Source: BPJU01 sp964425225 (GTDB lineage: Bacteria > Planctomycetota > Planctomycetia > Pirellulales > Pirellulaceae). From it: a stretch of 64,000 nucleotides of DNA. The translations under genes were made by a program, and so were the position numbers. Of this stretch, positions 18,357-28,313 are shown piece by piece. Where the stretch lies: positions 1-64,000 of the forward strand of contig CAYRMD010000004.1 of assembly GCA_964425225.1 (NCBI GenBank). The letters are read 5' to 3'. The notes beneath the pieces were generated by a model. It saw nothing but the letters and a program-made list of their open reading frames with translations, was not told the origin of the DNA and did no database searches. Each line of letters opens with the position of its first letter. The stretch's first letter is position 1.

Positions 18357-20186
18357 AAGCTGACAGAGCAACAACGGATTACCGTTAGATTCTGCGGCGA
18401 TTTGATGAACCAGTTCGTCGCGTGTTGCCAGTGGACCTAGTCGGCGTTGTACCAACGCGCGAGCCGCCCTCGGCTCGAGTGGCCCGAGATGTACGCGATG
18501 AAACGCCAGTCGGCCGCTCGCTGCTAACGATTGCACGTGCGGTAATAACATCCTCAGGGCAGGGCTATTAATCTCATCCTCCTGACGCACCAACCAGACC
18601 ATCCACATCGGAGGTGGGTCGTGCTGTAGTAAGTCGCGTAAAAGCCAAACACTGTCCAGGTCTGCCCACTGTAGGTCGTCCACGATGAAGACCGGTAGTG
18701 CGCGTCCCAGTGGGCCGCGCGGCCCCACCCGCCAGAGCAGCTCGCGAAGAGCCGCAAAGGCCCGCTGGCGGCGGTCTTGAGCCGACAGGCGACGTTCCAC
18801 CGAACGCGCAAGAAACACCTCGTCGAAAACTGGCCACGTCTCGCACAGTAAATCGACATCAAGCGGCGCAACGGCCTGGCGCTCGATCCGGCCGAGCGCA
18901 AGCAGGCTCCGTGCCAAACCCGAATGGATCGAACTCCACGCTTTGTACGGTAACAACACGGTCTCGTAACACTTCCCTAGGTAGGCTTGCACGCGTCCGT
19001 CTTGCTGTAGCTGATGGTAGAGCCATCGGGCCAATTCTGACTTGCCCATTCCGGATGGTCCCGAAAGGCAAGTGACACAGGTGACGCTAGCTGTAATCGT
19101 GCGTTCCAGGATGTCGCGCAGCCGTTGTTGCTCGACCTGCCGACCGACAGGTTCGTCGCGCACTACGGTGTGGATTCTCCCACCGAAGCTCAGCGCCAAA
19201 GCGATGGCTTTGCCGTCGGGGCGCATGCTGGGATCAGGATCCGTCAGGCGACCAACAAGCGTTATTAACTCAGCCGGTGCGCACGTAGCACGTAGCGGAG
19301 GCGGACGTTGTTTTTTCAGTCGAAGCAAATCCTCCCAACTTGTGGCTTGAAACGGGCGATGCCCCGCTAGGCACTCGTACAACAGGACTCCCACACTGTA
19401 CCAATCTGTAGCCGGGGTTAACTCCTTGCCCTCGGCTTGTTCTGGTGCCATGTACGCCAGCGTACCGATGATCGCCCCCGGAAGACTCGGTTGGTATGTA
19501 CCGCGATCCGACAATGGAACGGCCAGGCCTAGATCCAGTACCTTGACCGTGCCGTCAGGTAGGACGAACACGTTGCTAGGCTTCAGGTCCCGATGGAGCA
19601 CGCCGGCGCTATGTAAGTACACAAGCGCGTCGACCAGTTGCCGTAGCGCTTCGCGTAGCCGCAGCAGTTGCTGCGCGTCCAACCCATTTTCGCCGGCAAA
19701 ACCTACCCATTGATTCAAGGGTACTCCGGACAAGATCTCCATAGTGAAAAAAGGGACGCCTTCCTCCATGCCCAACTCGTAAATACGGACCAGATTTGGA
19801 TGACGCAGCCCGGCCAAGACATGAAATTCCGAGAAAAACCTCGTCCAGGTAGCTCCGGTATCGAGCCTTAATGTCTTTAAGGCGAGCGACCGGCCCGACT
19901 GCATATCTTGGACCTCGTAAACCGTCCCCATGCCACCTTGGCCCAATACCCGCACGACCGAGAACCTTCCAAAGCGTCGAACCGCCGACACTGGAGCCGC
20001 TCCTAGCTGTAGATCGGGACGAAGCAACATGGCCTCGGAATCTGTCGCAGCAGAGGACCGGTCCGAACCAGTATCGGTCGTCACGTCCAGCGGCTTTTTC
20101 GGTGCTTCGCGTTTATCCAACCGAATCGCCCTTGAAGAAGAGCAGCCCCATTGCCAATACGTTTTTTTCACGAAAAAAGCTGGCAT
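18354..20186 (-). CDS. N-terminal Ser/Thr protein kinase-AAA ATPase half of the split gene
   Basis: A Hanks-type kinase fused to an AAA ATPase. Numbered from ATG 20186: glycine-rich loop about 82-92 (LGQGGMGTVYE), catalytic lysine about K104, HRDLKPSN about 198-205, DLG instead of DFG about 218-220, APE about 247-249, Walker A about 376-383 (GPSGMGKS), Walker B VFIVDDLQW. The product stops at NPLLLCQL, where the ATPase module should run into TPR repeats. Likely a soluble signalling or transcription-linked regulator. The frame is open to a TTG at 20255, so the exact start is uncertain. If translated alone it keeps kinase and nucleotide-binding sites but loses its sensor region. Confidence 0.85.
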   Translation of the reverse strand: MPAFFVKKTYWQWGCSSSRAIRLDKREAPKKPLDVTTDTGSDRSSAATDSEAMLLRPDLQLGAAPVSAVRRFGRFSVVRVLGQGGMGTVYEVQDMQSGRSLALKTLRLDTGATWTRFFSEFHVLAGLRHPNLVRIYELGMEEGVPFFTMEILSGVPLNQWVGFAGENGLDAQQLLRLREALRQLVDALVYLHSAGVLHRDLKPSNVFVLPDGTVKVLDLGLAVPLSDRGTYQPSLPGAIIGTLAYMAPEQAEGKELTPATDWYSVGVLLYECLAGHRPFQATSWEDLLRLKKQRPPPLRATCAPAELITLVGRLTDPDPSMRPDGKAIALALSFGGRIHTVVRDEPVGRQVEQQRLRDILERTITASVTCVTCLSGPSGMGKSELARWLYHQLQQDGRVQAYLGKCYETVLLPYKAWSSIHSGLARSLLALGRIERQAVAPLDVDLLCETWPVFDEVFLARSVERRLSAQDRRQRAFAALRELLWRVGPRGPLGRALPVFIVDDLQWADLDSVWLLRDLLQHDPPPMWMVWLVRQEDEINSPALRMLLPHVQSLAASGRLAFHRVHLGPLEPRAARALVQRRLGPLATRDELVHQIAAESNGNPLLLCQL

Positions 20187-20436
20187 CAGCCCCACGTAAA
20201 TGGCGTTTTTACGTGACGCACCGTCCAGCTTATCTACATTGTTACTGTCGAGCAACCGCGACGCGCCAGGGCTACCGAGGCTATCCGGCGTTGGCCCCTA
20301 GCTGAAGGATGGTCCGCGATACGAACAGGTCGGCCGGTCGATCATCCCAATTATAGCTAGCAGCGCTACTTTAGTGAAAGCTCTATCGTTGGGACGACAG
20401 GGAAAAAACTAAACAGTAACGATAAGCAAACTGGCG

Positions 20437-20745
20437 TCAATTCCTTGTTGCGGTCCGAGCATTCGGTCCCACAACCATTGAATTGTAATCACCCAACGCA
20501 ACGGTTATCGTTTTCTGCAACCGAAGCAATCTGGGAATAGCCGGCACCTTGTCCGCCACCATCGCACAAGCCGCCCGTAGCCACGACTCTTCACGTTGTG
20601 CTAAGCCTGGGAACCATTCTGCAAAAGCACGATCGACGGTGTGAACCAGTTTTTGAGAAGCAAATGAACCATTCCGGCTGGACAGTTGACGATCACTACT
20701 CGGGGCCAAAGTCCGGGCAACAGTGCCCGTTCGCGGAGAGTCCAA
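20437..20745 (-). CDS. Hypothetical small protein after fumarase
   Basis: 102 residues starting with TTG only 8 bp after the fumarase stop. Segments such as AFAEWFPGLAQREESWLRAA look like normal protein rather than a shadow, and no larger gene covers it. No domain is recognised. The non-ATG start and weak ribosome binding site keep confidence low. If real it would be co-transcribed with the fumarase gene. Confidence 0.35.
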   Translation of the reverse strand: MDSPRTGTVARTLAPSSDRQLSSRNGSFASQKLVHTVDRAFAEWFPGLAQREESWLRAACAMVADKVPAIPRLLRLQKTITVALGDYNSMVVGPNARTATRN

Positions 20746-20753
20746 TCCGTTTG

Positions 20754-22397
20754 TTAGCTAGGCAGTGAGCAACCGCCAGAAAACTGGGCGAAAAAGTCGT
20801 TGCCTTTATCATCAATGAGAATAAACGCCGGGAAGTCTTCGACTTCGATCCTCCAGATCGCTTCCATCCCAAGCTCGGGGAACTCCAGTAATTCGACGCG
20901 TCGAATGTTCTCCTTTGCCAAAATCGCGGCTGGGCCACCGATACTACCCAGATAAAACCCACCGTGTTTCTTGCAGGATTCGGCTACTTGCCGTCCGCGA
21001 TTTCCTTTGGCGATCATGACGAGGCTACCGCCATGTTGTTGAAAGAGTTCCACGTAGGAATCCATGCGGCCGGCTGTTGTGGGACCGAATGAACCGCTGG
21101 GCAATCCATCGGGCTTTTTCGCCGGGCCGGCATAGTAGATAGGATGTTGCCGGAAATAGTCCGGCAAAGGTTGCCCGGCCTCGAGCCGTTCTTTGAGTTT
21201 CGCGTGCGCCATGTCGCGAGCAACAACGATCGGTCCAGAAAGGAGCAACCGAGTCGTAATCGGGTACCGGCTGAGCTGACGTCGAATTTCATCCATCGGT
21301 CGACGCAAGTCGATGCGGACGGCACGATCGTCCTTCCACTGTCGCAATGAATCGGGTATATACTTGCTGGGCTGCCATTCGAGGTCCTCCAAAAAAATAC
21401 CGTCGCGTGTAATTTTTGCTTTTGCTTGACGGTCGGCACTGCACGAGACACCAATTCCAATCGGCAGGGATGCGCCGTGGCGCGGTAAGCGTATAACACG
21501 AACATCCAAAGCGAAGTATTTGCCGCCGAACTGGGCTCCGATACCACAACGGCGGGCTTCCTCCAGGAGCTGCGCTTCGAGTTCCACGTCCCGAAAGGCT
21601 CTTCCCAATGCATTACCCGTCCGCGGCAAGCTATCGAGGTAGCGAGTTGACGCGAGCTTGACCGTCTTGAGAGTCATCTCGGCAGACAGTCCGCCGATCA
21701 CAAATACCAGATGATACGGTGGACACGAGGCTGTTCCTAAGGATCGCATTTTTTCGGCTAGATAAGGCAACAGAGTCTTCGGTTCCAGGAGCGCTCGGCT
21801 TTCCTGAAACAAAAGCGATTTGTTAGCCGAGCCACCTCCTTTCGCAATAAATAAAAAGTGATATTCGTTTCCATCGACTGATGTAATATCAATTTGTGCC
21901 GGCAAGTTCGTATTCGTATTTTTTTCCTGCCACATCGTAATTGGGGCTACTTGCGAATACCGAAAATGGTTTTCGGCGTAGGCTTGAAAGACGCCTTGAG
22001 CCAGGGCTTCTTCATCTTGCTGGCACCAAACGGCGTGGCCCTTTTTCGCAATCACGGTGGCCGTGCCCGTATCCTGGCACAAAGGCAACACACCGGCGCT
22101 AGCAACCTCGGCGTTCCGCAGCATCGTCAGAGCCACCATGCGGTCATTGTCCGAAGCTTCCGGATCATCGAGTATCGCTGCAACTTGCCGCAAATGATCC
22201 GGCCTTAAGAAGAAATTGATGTCGTGAAATGCTTCGGCAGCCAATAACGTGAGTGCCTCAGGCTCGACCACCAGTACTTCTTGGCCTCGAAACGTGTCCA
22301 GGGCAATGTAGTCGTCGGTTAATTTGCGATAGGGTGTGGTGTCGCTAGCTAGCTCGAACAACGGCTGAAAGATGTTGCTGACAGCGGGGTTAGTCAT
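20754..22397 (-). CDS. Fumarate hydratase class I (iron-sulfur, FumA/FumB type)
   Basis: 547 residues; interconverts fumarate and malate in the TCA cycle using an oxygen-sensitive [4Fe-4S] cluster. The three candidate cluster cysteines are C107 (LPLCQDTGT), C225 (TASCPPYHL) and C319 (VSCSADRQ). The N-terminal alpha and C-terminal beta domains are in one chain (the beta part starts near 370 with LSGPIVVARDMAHAKL), as in E. coli FumA rather than the two-subunit form. The gene is followed closely by a doubtful small frame and preceded by tRNA-Arg. Within 21840-21960 the coding sequence is locally AT-rich. Confidence 0.96.
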   Translation of the reverse strand: MTNPAVSNIFQPLFELASDTTPYRKLTDDYIALDTFRGQEVLVVEPEALTLLAAEAFHDINFFLRPDHLRQVAAILDDPEASDNDRMVALTMLRNAEVASAGVLPLCQDTGTATVIAKKGHAVWCQQDEEALAQGVFQAYAENHFRYSQVAPITMWQEKNTNTNLPAQIDITSVDGNEYHFLFIAKGGGSANKSLLFQESRALLEPKTLLPYLAEKMRSLGTASCPPYHLVFVIGGLSAEMTLKTVKLASTRYLDSLPRTGNALGRAFRDVELEAQLLEEARRCGIGAQFGGKYFALDVRVIRLPRHGASLPIGIGVSCSADRQAKAKITRDGIFLEDLEWQPSKYIPDSLRQWKDDRAVRIDLRRPMDEIRRQLSRYPITTRLLLSGPIVVARDMAHAKLKERLEAGQPLPDYFRQHPIYYAGPAKKPDGLPSGSFGPTTAGRMDSYVELFQQHGGSLVMIAKGNRGRQVAESCKKHGGFYLGSIGGPAAILAKENIRRVELLEFPELGMEAIWRIEVEDFPAFILIDDKGNDFFAQFSGGCSLPS

Positions 22398-22649
22398 AGC
22401 CTACATCCTAATCGAGCGATGGCTGACCATCACGGTCGATTGTTATGGTGAACGTCGCCCGTACGCTTCCATTCTTTACCAAGCCCCCCTGCAGTGAAGC
22501 CTCGAAAAGCGGTCCGAACATTAGTCGGAACGAAACCAACGAATCGCATCACCATCCCGGTTATTCACGGATGGGTAGTCCGGCCGCCATGGAATAAACC
22601 GATGGCTTTCGATGTCGACTGGCCGAAGCCGCACCGCCCACGTCGCAAG

Positions 22650-22723
22650 CGCGCCCGGAGGGACTCGAACCCCCAACCCTCGGTTCCGAAGACCGATGCT
22701 CTATCCGATTGAGCTACGGGCGC
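22650..22723 (-). tRNA. tRNA-Arg (anticodon TCG)
   Basis: Complete cloverleaf on the minus strand: acceptor arms GCGCCCG / CGGGCGC, D arm GCTC...GAGC, anticodon stem TCGGT / ACCGA around loop CTTCGGA, T loop TTCGAGT. The anticodon TCG reads CGA (Arg). The 3' CCA is not encoded. It sits about 250 bp upstream of the fumarase gene. Confidence 0.96.
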
Positions 22724-23899
22724 TTGACTTCACGATACGACATCTTGGGCTTTCCGGCAATGCGGCTGCCTCGAAAACCTCCTCTACGATGTTATCGTTT
22801 CGCATGTTTTTGGGATTTGGCAAGAAGGTTGTAACGCAAAGGCGGGAAGGCGCTAAATAGCAAAATAAAACGGATACCCACCTGGACTACGTTCTTGCGC
22901 GTTTACACTGGTTAACAATACGTTCTTTTGGGCTACCCGGTTGGTTTGTGGATCGCGGTCAGCTTGCGGATCGAAGCGGCGCCCCTTTTGCCGGGGCTCG
23001 GGTGTGTGGGTCTTAATTGTGGGTAAGCTATTTGCGTTGAGTACTCCGTTGTGATGTGTGCTCGGCATTTGCCGTTTCATGGGCGTGAGGATTAGACGCA
23101 ACCGAGCAAAGGCGCAGTAAAACAGGCACTTGGCAAGATTGGGTAGCCGCTTAGTCACGAGTTTTCCGCACAACCCGGGTGATTTTGGTGAGACTAGCTA
23201 ACCCGAGCCGTGGCATTGTCATCACTGGGGGCCCCTGTAGAGGCCTTGTGCAATGATGGTTCGTTTTCAACCGGCACCGGAGGTTTCCAGCTTACTTCTT
23301 CTTTCCCCTGGGTCTCTGCGTTAAAGCAATTTCTTCCTTTTCTCTGCGTCTCTGCGTCTCTGCGTTAAAGGATTTTTCTTCTTTTCTCTGCGTCTCTGCG
23401 TTAAGCCTTTCACCTACAAACGCGACGCACACACGCGGCTCGGTGGATGATCACCTGAGTCCAAATTCGGTTCAGTACAAGCCGGTGCTGATGGCGCAAA
23501 CAGTTTTGACGGCGATAGCCGAAGTGCCCGGCTTACCCGCCAAGCGGCCACTTTGGGTGCTTGGTTAGGAGCCTAGCTTTAGTTAACATTAGTTTACCCT
23601 TTTTGAAGTATATAAGGCGATTTGTGGTTGCAGTGCAGTTGTCGAAATAGAGAAGTAGCCACAGCCGGAGGTATGCACGCGTGGGTCGAAAAATCGGCTG
23701 GATTGGTATATCGGCGTTGCCCTAAAACCCGCAATTTAGTTACACTGATAAATTGGCTGAATGACGGGTTGTGGGCTAGTTTAGTGGGGCCTACCCCTGG
23801 CATCACGCCCAGCACGGATGTGGAGCGGTGTGGTCCGTCGGTAGAGATGCGGCCGAGCGCATCATCGTGCCGGGCAGTTCTGCGAACGGGTTGAGGGGA
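22724..23899. other. 1.2-kb intergenic region holding element A2
   Basis: Besides the family A copy at 23003-23433, it contains a short repeat remnant AACGCAAAGGCGGGAAGGCGCTAAA-like at about 22834 and otherwise no gene. The stretch 23434-23899 has nothing recognised apart from the start region of the FHA gene. Confidence 0.55.
23003..23433 (-). mobile_element. Family A inverted-repeat element, copy A2 (MITE-like)
   Basis: About 431 bp, opposite orientation to A1. Ends: TGTGTGGGTC then AATTGTGGGTAAG on the plus strand at 23003, and TGTGTGCGTC then TTTGTAGGTGAAA read on the minus strand from 23433. The internal order matches A1 and A3, with about three instead of four of the 40-bp CGCAGAGACGCAGAG units (about 23305-23405), which largely explains the shorter length. 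A 7-bp GGCTCGG occurs near each side (22995-23001 and 23437-23443), offset by a few bases, so the target duplication is uncertain. Confidence 0.7.
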
Positions 23900-24553
23900 A
23901 TGGCCGAGATTACGTTACGTGTGATTGATGGGGCTGATCGAGGACGCGTGTTTCATATGTTGCGCACCCCGGTGACCGTGGGGCGCGAAGAAGGTAATAC
24001 GGTGCAATTGAACGATGAGCGCGTCAGTCGGTTCCATTTGAAAATCCAAGAGGATCACGATCGGATCGTTTTGACTGACCTCGATAGCACGAATGGTACT
24101 CGAGTTAACGGTGAAGAGGTTCAGTTACGAATCTTGCGTCACGGCGACATCATCACGGTAGGCCGTACCGTGCTTCTTTTTGGCTCGCGGGAGGAGATTG
24201 CCCGACGCATTCGCCGCATGAAGGGTGAGGCTCAGGGGGTGGAATTTCCCACGGCCGATGTGAACGTCAGTAGTTCGGATGTAGATCTGATTGAGATGGG
24301 CCAGGAGCTGTTCCAGCCTACGGCTTGGAATGAGCCGCCAGAATTACCCGCGAAACTCTCCCCGGCTCAGGCAGCGCAACTCTACGAGATGCTCGAATAC
24401 ATTCATCGCCGTATTCGCGTACTGATCGAGTCGGTCAAGCCAATCAATGCCACCGGCCGTGTGACTTTGGATTGGGCCGAATGGCAGGAACTGCTGGACG
24501 TGCAAGCTCGATTGGCCGAATACATGCATGCTATTGGGACGCCCGAGGTCTAA
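23900..24553 (+). CDS. FHA-domain protein
   Basis: 217 residues. The N-terminal forkhead-associated domain (about 1-95) binds phosphothreonine peptides; the key residues are GREEGN, SRFHLKI and LDSTNGTRVNG. The rest is helical (about 140-215: LYEMLEYIHRRIRVLIESV) with no catalytic motif. It is expected to read the output of Hanks-type Ser/Thr kinases such as the one at 18-20 kb, though no direct link is shown. ATG 23900 begins the domain; the frame is open upstream but without a better start. Confidence 0.88.
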   Translation: MAEITLRVIDGADRGRVFHMLRTPVTVGREEGNTVQLNDERVSRFHLKIQEDHDRIVLTDLDSTNGTRVNGEEVQLRILRHGDIITVGRTVLLFGSREEIARRIRRMKGEAQGVEFPTADVNVSSSDVDLIEMGQELFQPTAWNEPPELPAKLSPAQAAQLYEMLEYIHRRIRVLIESVKPINATGRVTLDWAEWQELLDVQARLAEYMHAIGTPEV

Positions 24554-24702
24554 CGGGCCGCGTAGCCTACTTGGTCTGTTCCAGCTTCTGCGTTACAAGT
24601 ACGACTGTATCGGTTTACCGGTGTATGGCGAGGGGAGTCGCCGATTGCTGGCACTCGGGCGGCGAAGGTTTATTCAAGCGGCGCTAGTGGGGAGGGCACG
24701 AA

Positions 24703-25521
24703 GTGCGTGTTATTATCGAATCGGATTTTGAGGCGGCGTCGCGCCGCGCAGCCCTTTTCATCGCACAGCTTGTGCGACAAAAGCCCAATTGTGTGCTCGG
24801 TTTGGCTACCGGCAGCTCTCCCTTGGGTGTGTACCGAGAATTGGTGCGGATGCATCGAGAAGAAGGACTGGACTTTAGCCAAGTGACGACTTTTAACCTT
24901 GATGAATACGTCGGGCTCGACCCCACCCATCCGCAAAGCTATCGGTTCTTCATGCAGCAGCATCTATTCGATCATATCAATGTCGATCCGTCGCGCATCC
25001 ATATACCGGATGGAAGGGCGTTGGATTTCGAACGATATTGTCGGGCGTACGAAGACCGGATTCGGGAAGCTGGTGGCATTGACCTCCAGTTGCTTGGTTT
25101 AGGCAGAGACGGGCATATTGCGTTTAACGAACCCGGCTCGTCGCTGGGGAGTCGTACCCGCCTGAAAATGCTTACCCCCGAAACCATCCGCGATAACGCT
25201 CGGTACTTCGGCCGCGAAGAATTGGTTCCCCGGCTAGCTGTAACCATGGGCGTCGGTACGATATTGGAGGCCGGGCGGTGTTTGTTATTAGCGTTCGGTG
25301 AGGCGAAGGCTGAAGCGGTGCAGCGAACGGTCGAAGGCCCGGTAACGGCTCAGGTAACTGCTTCTGCTCTTCAACTTCACCGCGACGTCATCGTCATACT
25401 GGATGAAGCAGCCGCCAGCCGTTTGGAACGGCGCGAGTATTATCGACAAATGGAACAGGCCCAAATGCGGCTCGAGCGCGAAGGACTGCGCGCCTTGCTT
25501 CCAGGAAATGAGCAACCATGA
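24703..25521 (+). CDS. nagB: Glucosamine-6-phosphate deaminase
   Basis: 272 residues. Converts glucosamine-6-phosphate to fructose-6-phosphate and ammonia (amino-sugar catabolism). Motifs: LGLATGSSPLGVY (phosphate loop), FNLDEYVGL with the general-base Asp, LGLGRDGHIAFNEPG with the ring-opening His and Glu. The GTG start at 24703 is supported by GGGGAGG 7 nt upstream. It overlaps the following rhomboid gene by 4 bp (ATGA), indicating translational coupling. Confidence 0.95.
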   Translation: MRVIIESDFEAASRRAALFIAQLVRQKPNCVLGLATGSSPLGVYRELVRMHREEGLDFSQVTTFNLDEYVGLDPTHPQSYRFFMQQHLFDHINVDPSRIHIPDGRALDFERYCRAYEDRIREAGGIDLQLLGLGRDGHIAFNEPGSSLGSRTRLKMLTPETIRDNARYFGREELVPRLAVTMGVGTILEAGRCLLLAFGEAKAEAVQRTVEGPVTAQVTASALQLHRDVIVILDEAAASRLERREYYRQMEQAQMRLEREGLRALLPGNEQP

Positions 25522-26414
25522 GACAAATCGGCGTGTTGTCGGATGAGGCTCATGCGCAGCGGTTCGTGCGCTACTTGGCCGGACAGGGTATTGATGCGCT
25601 TGCAGAACCGAGCGACGAAGGCTGGGCGATTTGGGTACGCGAGGAAGATCATCGGCAAAAGGCCCAAGACGAATTGGCCCAGTTTCTCGTCGAACCAGAC
25701 CATCCCCGGTATCGACACACCAGCGCACCGGCAGCCAGTAGTTCGCGAGCGGCGGTTCAAAGTTGGCCCTGGCCGCTGAAGCGACGGAAAGCCGCGCGGC
25801 CGGCTCGGGCCGCCATTCCATTGACGCGTTTGCTAATCGCCCTAACACTCACAGTAAGCATTGCTGGTTGGTTTGGGCGCTTGCCAGTCGATTCGTTGGG
25901 GGGATCCATTTACCGCGAGCTTCGCTTTGTCTCGCCAACCGCCGGCTCGGTCAGTGGATGGGAGGCGTTCGTGTCCATTCGACAGGGCGAGCTGTGGCGG
26001 TTGATAACGCCGATGTTTTTGCATTTCGATTACCCGCACATCATTTTCAACATCGTAATGTTCTATTACGTGGCTTCGCAGATCGAGCGGCTTCGAGGGC
26101 CGACTCGGCTAGCATTACTGGTGCTATTAACGTCCCTGGCCGCAAACACCATCCAGGCCTATTTCCAGGGTCCAGATTTTGGCGGTTTGTCGGGGGTCGT
26201 ATATGGACTACTCGGTTATGTCTGGATCAAGTCGATGGTCGATCCGGATTCCGGGTTTCATTTAGATCCATTCACCTGGTTGGTAGCCGTAACGTGGTTC
26301 TTGTTATGCGTCTTTGACGTCATTCCCAACGTAGCCAATCATGCACATGCAGGCGGCTTGGTGGCCGGGATAGCGGCTGGATTGATTCGCTCGAACCGCT
26401 CCGCGTCACCATAG
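25518..26414 (+). CDS. Rhomboid-family intramembrane serine protease (GlpG-like)
   Basis: 298 residues. Cleaves transmembrane segments within the inner membrane. A soluble N-terminal domain (about 1-65), like the cytoplasmic domain of GlpG, precedes about six membrane helices. The serine is S225 in GLSGVVYG and the histidine H277 in ANHAHAGGL, the expected catalytic dyad. The pairing with nagB by a 4-bp overlap is unexplained functionally. Confidence 0.93.
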   Translation: MRQIGVLSDEAHAQRFVRYLAGQGIDALAEPSDEGWAIWVREEDHRQKAQDELAQFLVEPDHPRYRHTSAPAASSSRAAVQSWPWPLKRRKAARPARAAIPLTRLLIALTLTVSIAGWFGRLPVDSLGGSIYRELRFVSPTAGSVSGWEAFVSIRQGELWRLITPMFLHFDYPHIIFNIVMFYYVASQIERLRGPTRLALLVLLTSLAANTIQAYFQGPDFGGLSGVVYGLLGYVWIKSMVDPDSGFHLDPFTWLVAVTWFLLCVFDVIPNVANHAHAGGLVAGIAAGLIRSNRSASP

Positions 26415-26546
26415 GGGGTTGTTTCCATTGCCGGCGCTCGGTCGTGTCCGCTACTTACTGAATCGTGACGGGCCGTGATGGCGGGCAGTATCCGAAACGC
26501 AAGCGGCGCTCGAGGCTCTGATGGCAACGGGAAAGAGCATCTGCCG

Positions 26547-26948
26547 ATGGCGAGACCCATCAAAATAGGTACTGTGGCTGAGGAACAATTTGTTGTCGGG
26601 CCAGAACACGCTATCGATTTTGCCGATAACCAAATGCCGGCTGTCCTGGCGACTCCGTGGCTTGTCTGGTTTCTGGAACACGCCGCGCGCAAAGCGGTGC
26701 TCCCTGCGCTCGAGCCTGGTGAGAGTACTGTAGGTGTTTACGTCGAAATCCAACACCTGGCGCCGACGCCCGTAGGAAAGTCGATCGTCTGTTTCGCGAA
26801 GGTGATACACGTGGAGGGGGCTGCTATAGCATTTCAGCTCGAGGCACGCGATGAGCTTGAAAGAATCGCGCGCGGATTCCATCGTTTGCGGATCATCGAC
26901 AAACAGCGGTTTGCTCGACGTGTGCAAACGAAGCATGCCCGTGGCTAG
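26547..26948 (+). CDS. Hotdog-fold acyl-CoA thioesterase, FlK-like
   Basis: 133 residues. Resembles the fluoroacetyl-CoA thioesterase-type hotdog family: PAVLATPWLVWFLEHAARKA and HLAPTPVGKSIVC. Such enzymes hydrolyse acyl-CoA thioesters; the physiological substrate cannot be told. ATG 26547 is preferred as it begins the domain; a longer in-frame start exists at 26475. The gene converges with pncB, leaving 9 bp. Confidence 0.85.
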   Translation: MARPIKIGTVAEEQFVVGPEHAIDFADNQMPAVLATPWLVWFLEHAARKAVLPALEPGESTVGVYVEIQHLAPTPVGKSIVCFAKVIHVEGAAIAFQLEARDELERIARGFHRLRIIDKQRFARRVQTKHARG

Positions 26949-26957
26949 CCCATCGTT

Positions 26958-28313
26958 TTAGCGCAGGTGCTGCTCATCACACGCGTCGGCCAACACACGG
27001 ACTGAGTCGGCGATTTGTACCGGATAGGTATACTCGGTTTCTAAGCGGCGAAGGTCCGGAGGCAGTTCCTCCAGGTTACGCATTGCCCATTCCCGCACGG
27101 AAGACAGCGGCGGCGACGGCTCAATCCGCTTACCCTGCCGCATCACCAGCCGTAGTAACGGTTCACCCGCTTGCACCTCGCCTTCCAGGCCAATGCAGTC
27201 ACCAGCCAACATGCCGTGCTCTTTGCGCCGAAATACCTGTTTGCGACCTGGCCAGGTAGCTTTGCCTTCGGAGCGTTTTCGACACGGGCGGCCGGCGCAT
27301 TCTTGTAGCTTGTATGCACAGTCGAGGTAGGGCACGTCGGCCGATGTGTCTAACCGGCTGCCGATCCCGTAGCCATCGATCGGCGCTTTTCGAAGTTCCA
27401 GCTCCGCCAGAGTGTATTCATCGAGCCCGCCACTGGCAAAAATACGCGTCGCCTTGAGGCCTCCTTCGTCTAAGATTTTGCGTACGCGAAATGCGTGTTC
27501 AGCTAAGTCACCGCTATCGATCCGCACACCCTGTACGGTTATTCCACTTGTAGCTAACTCTCTTGCCAAGTGAACGACAAGCTGTGCTGCTCGTTCGGTG
27601 TCATAGGTGTCCAACAAGAAGACGATTGGTCCTGGGTTACTGCTGGCAAAACTGCGGAATGCTTCTATTTCATTAGCGTGAGCTTGAATCAGCGAGTGCG
27701 CCATCGTGCCGTATAGCGGAATCCCAAAGCGCCTGCCGGCTTCCACCGTTGCCGTACCTGTAAACCCTGCTATATAAGACGCGCGAGCCGCCAGCAAACC
27801 CGCCTCGGCACCATGTGCCCGGCGAAAACCGAAGTCGACTAGCATCTTACCAGGAGCAGCCAGCCGACAACGGGCTGCCTTGGTGGCAATGAGAGTCGGA
27901 AATTGAATTAAATTGATTAACCTCGTTTCGATCAGCTGCGCCTCGGGCAATGGGGCCACCACACGCACCAACGGCTCGTCGGCAAACACCACTGTGCCTT
28001 CGGGTACGGCCCATACGTCTCCGGTAAATCGCAGGCCACGCAAATAATCGACAAAATCGCGATGGAATTGCGGTTGTTCGGCAAGCCACTCCAGTTCGTC
28101 GGGTTGAAAACAAAGGTCTTCCAAATAGTCCCATAGCTGCTCGAATCCGGCTGCCAGTAAGAACGGTCGCTGTTTCGGTAAACGCCGCACAAAGAATTCG
28201 AATACGGCCGTATCCGTCATCCCGTGTTTGTAGTAGGCTTGGAGCATCGTCAGTTGGTAGAGGTCGGTCAGAAGAGCGCTTCGTGCCATCAGTTCGGGCG
28301 ATCGGGTCGCCAT
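26958..28313 (-). CDS. pncB: Nicotinate phosphoribosyltransferase
   Basis: 451 residues. First step of the Preiss-Handler NAD salvage route: nicotinate + PRPP + ATP to nicotinate mononucleotide. Family features include TDLYQLTML at the N terminus, FRRAHGAEAGLLAARA, GTMAHSLIQA with the active-site His, and RIDSGDL. Monocistronic as far as can be seen. Confidence 0.95.
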   Translation of the reverse strand: MATRSPELMARSALLTDLYQLTMLQAYYKHGMTDTAVFEFFVRRLPKQRPFLLAAGFEQLWDYLEDLCFQPDELEWLAEQPQFHRDFVDYLRGLRFTGDVWAVPEGTVVFADEPLVRVVAPLPEAQLIETRLINLIQFPTLIATKAARCRLAAPGKMLVDFGFRRAHGAEAGLLAARASYIAGFTGTATVEAGRRFGIPLYGTMAHSLIQAHANEIEAFRSFASSNPGPIVFLLDTYDTERAAQLVVHLARELATSGITVQGVRIDSGDLAEHAFRVRKILDEGGLKATRIFASGGLDEYTLAELELRKAPIDGYGIGSRLDTSADVPYLDCAYKLQECAGRPCRKRSEGKATWPGRKQVFRRKEHGMLAGDCIGLEGEVQAGEPLLRLVMRQGKRIEPSPPLSSVREWAMRNLEELPPDLRRLETEYTYPVQIADSVRVLADACDEQHLR

